Assembly (NCBI GenBank): GCA_024235875.1
Contig: JACKLP010000005.1
Span: forward strand, 124,001-188,000
DNA from: Burkholderiaceae bacterium
GTDB lineage: Bacteria > Pseudomonadota > Gammaproteobacteria > Burkholderiales > Burkholderiaceae_E
DNA: 64,000 nucleotides
Reading direction: 5' to 3'
How positions within the stretch are numbered: position 1 is the stretch's first letter; every line of letters begins with the position of its first letter. Position numbers and translations under genes: made by a program. The notes beneath the pieces were generated by a model that saw nothing but the letters and a program-made list of their open reading frames with translations, did no database searches and was not told the origin of the DNA. Of the stretch, positions 59,523 to 64,000 are shown piece after piece.

Positions 59523-60860
59523 ATGACCACCGTTTCCAGAATCCTCGAGCCCGAATGGATCGCCACGGCCACGCGCGAGGCGCCGTTGCTCGATCGGCAT
59601 TCCGTCGCGATCGCCGGCGATCGCATCGCGGCGATCGGCCCGCGCGCGCAGATCCGTGCCCGGCATCCCGATATTGAACCCGTGGCACTGGCCGGACATC
59701 TGCTGATTCCCGGCCTGGTGAACCTGCACACCCACGCCGCGATGTCGCTGTTGCGCGGGATCGGCGACGACCTGTCGCTGCACCGCTGGCTCCAGGAACG
59801 GATCTGGCCGACCGAGGGCAAGCTCGTGTCGCCATCGTTCGTCTACGACGGCTCCCTGCTCGCGTGCCGCGAAATGCTGCTGGGTGGCATCACCTGCTTC
59901 AACGACATGTACTTCTACCCGGAGGAGACCGCGCGCGCGGCCGCCTTGCTGGGCATGCGTGCACGGGTGGGCATCATCGTCATCGATTTCCCGTCGGCCT
60001 ACGGCACCGGACCCGAGGACTACCTGCGCAAGGGCCTCGCGCTACGGGACCGGCACCTGGACGATCCCCTGATCGGCTTTTGCCTGGCACCGCACGCCCC
60101 CTATACGGTCGGCGACGATGCGTTTCGGCGTGTCGCGACGATCGCGAGCGAACTCGCGATGCCGGTGCACGTCCATGTCCATGAGACCGCCGAGGAAGTC
60201 TCGCAAAGCCTGGCCCAGCACGGACGCCGGCCGCTGCAGCGCCTCTGCGACCTGGGCCTGCTCGGCCCCGAGGTCATCGCCGTGCATGCCGTGTGCCTGG
60301 ACGAGCACGACCTGGCGCTGATGCAAGCGCACAACGTATCGGTCGCACACTGCCCGCATTCCAACCTCAAGCTCGCCAGCGGCATCGCCCCGATCGCCCG
60401 GATGCTCGATGCCGGCCTGAACATCGGCATCGGAACCGACGGCTCGGCGAGCAACAATCGCCTGGACCTGATCGATGAGGCCCGCACGGCCGCCTTGCTC
60501 GCCAAGGGCGCCAGCGGGCGTGCAGACCTTTGGCCTGCGGCCGAGGTCCTCGAGGCGATGACGATCGGTGGCGCGCGAGCATTGGGCATGGAGAAGCAAA
60601 TCGGTTCGATCGAGGCCGGAAAGCAAGCCGATCTCGTCGCCATCGACATGAACGCGACCGAATTGCGGCCGGTTTTTGACCCGATTTCACAGTTCGTCTT
60701 TGCCGGCGGACGGGAACACGTTGCCGATGTCTGGGTCGCGGGAAAACATGTTGTCCACAAGCGACAGCTGCTTGACTCGGCCAGTAGCGGCAAGCTCGCC
60801 GAAGTGGTGAGCCGTATAGGCGTGTGGCAGAATCGAATTGACGAGATATTGTCGAGTTAG
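59523..60860 (+). CDS. TRZ/ATZ family amidohydrolase, MTA/SAH deaminase-like
   Basis: A 445-residue metal-dependent deaminase. The metal ligands appear in VNLHTHAAMSLLRG (about 66-79), HVHVHETAEEV (near 217), and the final GTDGSASNNRLDLIDEART (near 306). This order and the AHNVSVAHCPHSNLKLASG block match the SsnA/MtaD group, which deaminate S-adenosylhomocysteine or methylthioadenosine. It is divergent from gyrA and upstream of the ompA-like and ubiG genes; UbiG produces S-adenosylhomocysteine, which fits such a role. ATG 59523 is preferred to the longer frame. Confidence 0.85.
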   Translation: MTTVSRILEPEWIATATREAPLLDRHSVAIAGDRIAAIGPRAQIRARHPDIEPVALAGHLLIPGLVNLHTHAAMSLLRGIGDDLSLHRWLQERIWPTEGKLVSPSFVYDGSLLACREMLLGGITCFNDMYFYPEETARAAALLGMRARVGIIVIDFPSAYGTGPEDYLRKGLALRDRHLDDPLIGFCLAPHAPYTVGDDAFRRVATIASELAMPVHVHVHETAEEVSQSLAQHGRRPLQRLCDLGLLGPEVIAVHAVCLDEHDLALMQAHNVSVAHCPHSNLKLASGIAPIARMLDAGLNIGIGTDGSASNNRLDLIDEARTAALLAKGASGRADLWPAAEVLEAMTIGGARALGMEKQIGSIEAGKQADLVAIDMNATELRPVFDPISQFVFAGGREHVADVWVAGKHVVHKRQLLDSASSGKLAEVVSRIGVWQNRIDEILSS

Positions 60861-61017
60861 GCCCGTCGATGCGCCGTGAATGCGGGACTCCCGGCGTTTT
60901 GGTTGTGTTTCGGACCAAGACCGTTCTCCAGTCGATTGGCGAAATGGAAATGGTTTTGGTGTCGCGGGTTCGGCGACGTCGCCCCCCCGAAAGGACTTTT
61001 CTACCGTGAGGAGAAAT

Positions 61018-61677
61018 ATGAACAAGTCGGTCAAACTGTCCCTGGTCGCCGCGACCATCGCGACGGCGTTCTCTGTTGGCATCGCGGCCCCGGCCGCGGC
61101 TTCCGACGGCTATGTCACCAGCCCCAGCGGCGAAGCCGTGAAGGACCCGTTCGGCCTTTGCTGGCGCAGCCCGAGCTGGACGCCGGCGAACGCGATCGCC
61201 GGTTGCGACGACGATCTGCTGCCGAAGCCCGCAGCGCCCAAGCCCGCAGTCGCCCCCGCACCGCGCCCGATTCCGCGCGCCGTGCCGCGTCCGGCGCCCG
61301 CCCCGGCTCCCGCCCCGCGTGCCGAGAAAGTGACCTTCGCCGCCGACGCCTTCTTCGACTTCGACAAGGCCGTGCTCAAGCCCGAAGGCAAGTCGAGCCT
61401 CGACGGCGTCGTGAGCAAGCTCTCCGGCGTGGCGCTCGAAGTGATCATCGCCGTCGGCCACACCGACAGCATTGGTCCGGATCGCTACAACCAGCGCCTG
61501 TCGGTGCGCCGTGCCGAGGCCGTCAAGGCCTACCTGGTGTCCAAGGGCATCGAGGCCAACCGCGTCTACACCGAAGGCAAGGGTGAGAAGCAGCCGGTCG
61601 CGAGCAACAAGACCAAGGATGGCCGCGCGAAGAACCGTCGCGTGGAAATCGAAGTCGTCGGCACGCGTCAGCGCTGA
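61018..61677 (+). CDS. OmpA-family peptidoglycan-binding outer-membrane protein
   Basis: A 219-residue exported protein. Signal peptide KLSLVAATIATAFSVGIAAPAAA is followed by a short Cys-containing region (FGLCWRSPSWTPANAIAGCDDD) and a Pro/Ala linker (about 70-105). Residues 108-215 form an OmpA C-terminal domain: FFDFDKAVLKPEG, VGHTDSIGPDRYNQRLSVRRAEAV and NRRVEIEV bind diaminopimelate in peptidoglycan. There is no eight-strand barrel, as usual for this Burkholderiales OmpA. The ribosome site GAGGAGAAAT is strong. A terminator follows, consistent with abundant expression. Confidence 0.92.
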   Translation: MNKSVKLSLVAATIATAFSVGIAAPAAASDGYVTSPSGEAVKDPFGLCWRSPSWTPANAIAGCDDDLLPKPAAPKPAVAPAPRPIPRAVPRPAPAPAPAPRAEKVTFAADAFFDFDKAVLKPEGKSSLDGVVSKLSGVALEVIIAVGHTDSIGPDRYNQRLSVRRAEAVKAYLVSKGIEANRVYTEGKGEKQPVASNKTKDGRAKNRRVEIEVVGTRQR

Positions 61678-61689
61678 TCGGTATCGAAC

Positions 61690-61709
61690 GCAGGGCGTTC
61701 GCGCCCTGC
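61690..61709 (+). promoter_or_regulatory. TTCG tetraloop hairpin in ompA-like 3' region
   Basis: GCAGGGCG-TTCG-CGCCCTGC is a perfect 8-bp stem with a TTCG loop, a very stable RNA shape, 12 bases after the stop and 15 bases before the terminator. It would protect the mRNA 3' end. Confidence 0.6.
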
Positions 61710-61724
61710 CTCGAGCTTCGAAGG

Positions 61725-61749
61725 AGCCCCGCCGCTGGCGGGGCTTTTT
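61725..61749 (+). terminator. Intrinsic terminator of the ompA-like gene
   Basis: AGCCCCGCC and GGCGGGGCT pair around GCT and are followed by five T. Confidence 0.9.
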
Positions 61750-61825
61750 CTTTGGAATCAGGAGCCCCCTACAATGCGGGTTCCGCCGGGCGCGACCGCC
61801 CTGCCCTCGAGGAGTCTGTCGGCGT

Positions 61826-62557
61826 ATGGATACCGATACGCGTACCGAACCCGCGCCCGAGAACGCCGATCCAGCCGAGGTCGGCAAGTTCGAGGCGCTC
61901 GCCGCCCGGTGGTGGGACCCGAGTTCGGAGTTCCGCCCGCTGCACGAGATCAATCCGCTGCGCCTCGACTGGATCGACGCCCACGTCGGCGTCGAAGGCA
62001 AGGCCGTCCTCGATGTGGGTTGTGGCGGTGGCATCCTGGCCGAGTCGATGGCGGGGCGTGGCGCCGCGGTCACCGGTATCGATCTCGCCGAGAAGGCGCT
62101 CCGGGTCGCGCGCCTGCACAGTCTGGAAAGCGGCATCGAAGTCCGGTACCGGAAGGTCGCCGCCGAAGCGCTTGCCGAAGAAATGCCGGGCGCCTTCGAC
62201 ATCGTGACCTGCATGGAGATGCTCGAGCACGTGCCCGACCCCGAGTCGACGATCACAGCCTGCGCGCGCCTGGCAAGGCCCGGCGGCTGGGTATTCTTCT
62301 CGACGATCAACCGCAACGCCAAGGCCTTCCTGCTGGCCATCGTCGGCGCCGAATACGTGCTCAAGATGCTGCCGCGGGGAACCCACGAGTACGACCGCTT
62401 CATCCGCCCCTCCGAGCTTGCCGCCGGCGCCCGGCGCGCCGGACTGCAACTGGTCGACACGATCGGCATGAGCTATGGCCCGATCTCGCGGAAGTACCGG
62501 CTGGAGCGCGGCAAGGTCGATGTCAACTACCTGATCGCATGCCGGCGGCCGCAATGA
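61826..62557 (+). CDS. ubiG: Ubiquinone O-methyltransferase
   Basis: A 243-residue SAM-dependent methyltransferase carrying out both O-methylations of ubiquinone synthesis. FEALAARWWDPSSEFRPLHEINPLRLDWI at the N-terminus and SAM motif I VLDVGCGGGILAESMA near 62-77 are diagnostic. TCMEMLEHVPDPES is motif II. The C-terminal TINRNAKAFLLAIVGAEYVLKMLPRGTHEY block is specific to UbiG. It overlaps gph by 4 bases (ATGA). The tandem ubiG-gph is common in Proteobacteria. Confidence 0.97.
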   Translation: MDTDTRTEPAPENADPAEVGKFEALAARWWDPSSEFRPLHEINPLRLDWIDAHVGVEGKAVLDVGCGGGILAESMAGRGAAVTGIDLAEKALRVARLHSLESGIEVRYRKVAAEALAEEMPGAFDIVTCMEMLEHVPDPESTITACARLARPGGWVFFSTINRNAKAFLLAIVGAEYVLKMLPRGTHEYDRFIRPSELAAGARRAGLQLVDTIGMSYGPISRKYRLERGKVDVNYLIACRRPQ

Positions 62558-63222
62558 TCGAGCCCCCGATTCATGCGGTGCTGTTCGACCTCGACGGCAC
62601 GCTCGCCGACACCGCGCCGGATCTCGCGGGCGCACTCAATGCGATGCGCCTGGCACGCGGACTCGAGCCGATGCCGCTGGCCGAGCTTCGTCCCTTTGCT
62701 TCGATGGGCGCGCGCGGCCTGATCGGCAAGGGACTGGGCGTGGATCGGGACGACGAGGCCTTCCCCGAGCTGCGCGACGAATTCCTCGGCCGCTACGAAG
62801 CGGACATGGTCCGAGAGACCCGTGTCTTCGATGGAATGCATGAGGTGCTGGACCGGCTCGAGGCCAGCGGCCTGCGTTGGGGTGTCGTGAGCAACAAGTT
62901 CGAGCGCTACGTACGCCAGGTACTGGCGGGCCTGGACCTGCTCGAGCGCGCGGCCTGCGTCGTGGGCGGCGACACCACGCCGACGCCCAAGCCGCACCCG
63001 GCACCGCTGCTGCTGGGCGCCCAGCAGGTCGGCGTGCAAGCCGGCGGCTGCGTCTACGTGGGCGACGACCTGAGAGACATCGAGGCCGGGCGCGCTGCGC
63101 GAATGCGTACGATCGCGGCTGCCTACGGCTACTGTGGCGATGCATCGCCGCCGCACGCCTGGGGCGCCGATCATGTGGTCGATACGCCGGGTTCGGTGCT
63201 CGAGGTGCTGCGGCTGGCCTGA
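62554..63222 (+). CDS. gph: Phosphoglycolate phosphatase
   Basis: A 222-residue HAD-superfamily phosphatase. The nucleophile motif FDLDGTLADT is at 11-20, the threonine/serine motif in VVSNKF near 111, the lysine in PKPHP near 146, and the final Asp pair in YVGDDLRDIEAGRAA near 168. Gph removes 2-phosphoglycolate formed in DNA repair, and members near ubiG may act on other phosphomonoesters (for example MurNAc 6-phosphate in MupP). It is coupled to ubiG. Confidence 0.93.
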   Translation: MIEPPIHAVLFDLDGTLADTAPDLAGALNAMRLARGLEPMPLAELRPFASMGARGLIGKGLGVDRDDEAFPELRDEFLGRYEADMVRETRVFDGMHEVLDRLEASGLRWGVVSNKFERYVRQVLAGLDLLERAACVVGGDTTPTPKPHPAPLLLGAQQVGVQAGGCVYVGDDLRDIEAGRAARMRTIAAAYGYCGDASPPHAWGADHVVDTPGSVLEVLRLA

Positions 63223-63468
63223 TCCTGGCCGCGGCGCAGGCCGCGCCAGCCAGCCTCATCTCCCTTCCCGGCACCCCGCCGCCGGCCCAACAGATCGCAC
63301 GCCAATTCGGCGCGCGAACCGTTCGAGCGGCGCCCGTGGTCCGACCGCCGGTCGGTTCACGAGCGGTGTCGTGCCGGCCGTGAATCCGGCGATACCGGCC
63401 GTTCCTGCCGACGCGACGCCTGGCGGATCGTCTTTGTCCAGGTCGCGCTCAGGCTGGATAAGGGTCGG

Positions 63469-64000
63469 ATGGGCAAGTCCCGCGCCAGCCAGGGACGCGC
63501 ACGTGCAAGTACGCGTGCGCGCACGAAAAAACGCTCCGACCCACGATCGGCATCGCCGACCCGGGCCGGCGTGCCCTTGCGCGCGCGCCCGGACGCCCGC
63601 GACACGGCCCGGCGCAGAGCCGATGGGCCGCGCGTGGAGGAGATGGATTCGCGGGTCCTGTTCTCGGCCGACCTGAACCCGATCGGCGACGGCGCAACGG
63701 CGCCGGTCGCGGAGCTGCGGACGTTCGACCCCGGGCTCGGGTCGACCAGCGACACCCCTTCGAGCGATACGCTGGCAAGTGCCGAATCGACGCGAGCGTC
63801 GCGCGAACTGGTGCTCGTCGACGCAGGCGTCGCCGACGCCGAGCGCCTGGTCGAGCGGCTCATGGCGGAATCGGGGACCACCCGCGAACTGTCGGTGGTG
63901 CTTCTGGACCCGGATGTCGATGGCATCGCCCAGGTCTCGGCCCTGCTCGCCGACGCCAGGGAGCCGTTCGATGCGCTGCATCTGATCTCGCATGGCTCGG
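63469..64000 (+). CDS. Large surface protein, LEPR-XLL-like leader and DUF4347 (partial)
   Basis: The frame is open from ATG 63469 to the window end (177 codons plus one base). The first 58 residues are Arg/Ala-rich, then MDSRVLFSADLNPIG at 59-73 matches the LEPR-XLL leader motif of giant type I-secreted or adhesin-like proteins, though the usual Leu-Glu-Pro-Arg reads Met-Asp-Ser-Arg. Residues 110-177 are a DUF4347 start (RELVLVDAGVADAERLVERL, VVLLDPDVDGIAQVSALLAD, FDALHLISHGS). Proteins of this kind usually run for thousands of residues with cadherin-like or calcium-binding repeats. An AAGG ribosome site precedes ATG. The 246-bp gap before it (63223-63468) shows no gene. Confidence 0.8.
   Translation, partial: MGKSRASQGRARASTRARTKKRSDPRSASPTRAGVPLRARPDARDTARRRADGPRVEEMDSRVLFSADLNPIGDGATAPVAELRTFDPGLGSTSDTPSSDTLASAESTRASRELVLVDAGVADAERLVERLMAESGTTRELSVVLLDPDVDGIAQVSALLADAREPFDALHLISHGS

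Overview
The window is 64 kb of high-GC bacterial chromosome. Its core gene order is that of Burkholderiales-type Betaproteobacteria: leuS-lptE-holA-proA; rpsT next to murJ; pheA-hisC-tyrA-aroA-cmk-rpsA-ihfB-lapA-lapB-rfaE1-hldD; and gyrA / ompA-like / ubiG / gph. Family-level assignment is inference from order and protein character; no rRNA or tRNA gene was seen.

Region by region: 0-2.7 kb holds the end of cobS, cobT (aerobic cobaltochelatase) and a PhyH-type dioxygenase. 2.7-3.7 kb has two matched palindromes and a secreted protein of unknown function. 3.7-18.3 kb is a metabolic block: an ABC-2 exporter, formate-THF ligase and a dimethylglycine/sarcosine dehydrogenase-like enzyme in one minus-strand run, then a YtcJ-type amidohydrolase, a benzoylformate-decarboxylase-like ThDP enzyme divergent from an acyl-CoA ligase, purU, and a beta-alanine:pyruvate-type aminotransferase behind an IclR regulator. 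Several of these act on one-carbon folates.

18.4-25.0 kb is the most unusual part. It is a minus-strand run of eight exported proteins: four related pilin-like subunits, a short relative, a PapD-like periplasmic chaperone, an unknown 159-residue exported protein and a 683-residue outer-membrane beta-barrel-like protein with a C-terminal SdrD/CNA-B-like domain. No recognisable FimD/CooC usher is present. It looks like a non-canonical chaperone-dependent surface-fibre locus placed beside leuS.

25-42.4 kb is mostly housekeeping: leuS, lptE, holA, proA, hemJ, an rRNA methyltransferase, an MBL hydrolase, pilU and pilT (type IV pilus retraction ATPases, separated by a duplicated 64-bp hairpin repeat), the PLP-binding YggS family protein, rpsT, murJ, proC, ubiA and a FecR-domain protein. 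42.5-53.6 kb carries a ComEA-like protein with a Lys/Ala repeat tail, LPS heptose genes, lapAB, ihfB, rpsA, cmk, aroA, tyrA and hisC. 53.7-63.2 kb holds pheA, a PEP-CTERM protein with a possible thioester domain and an AEC permease (where serC is often found), gyrA, a TRZ/ATZ deaminase, an OmpA-like lipid/peptidoglycan anchor protein, ubiG and gph. The window ends inside a probably very large surface protein gene with a LEPR-XLL-like leader and a DUF4347 domain.
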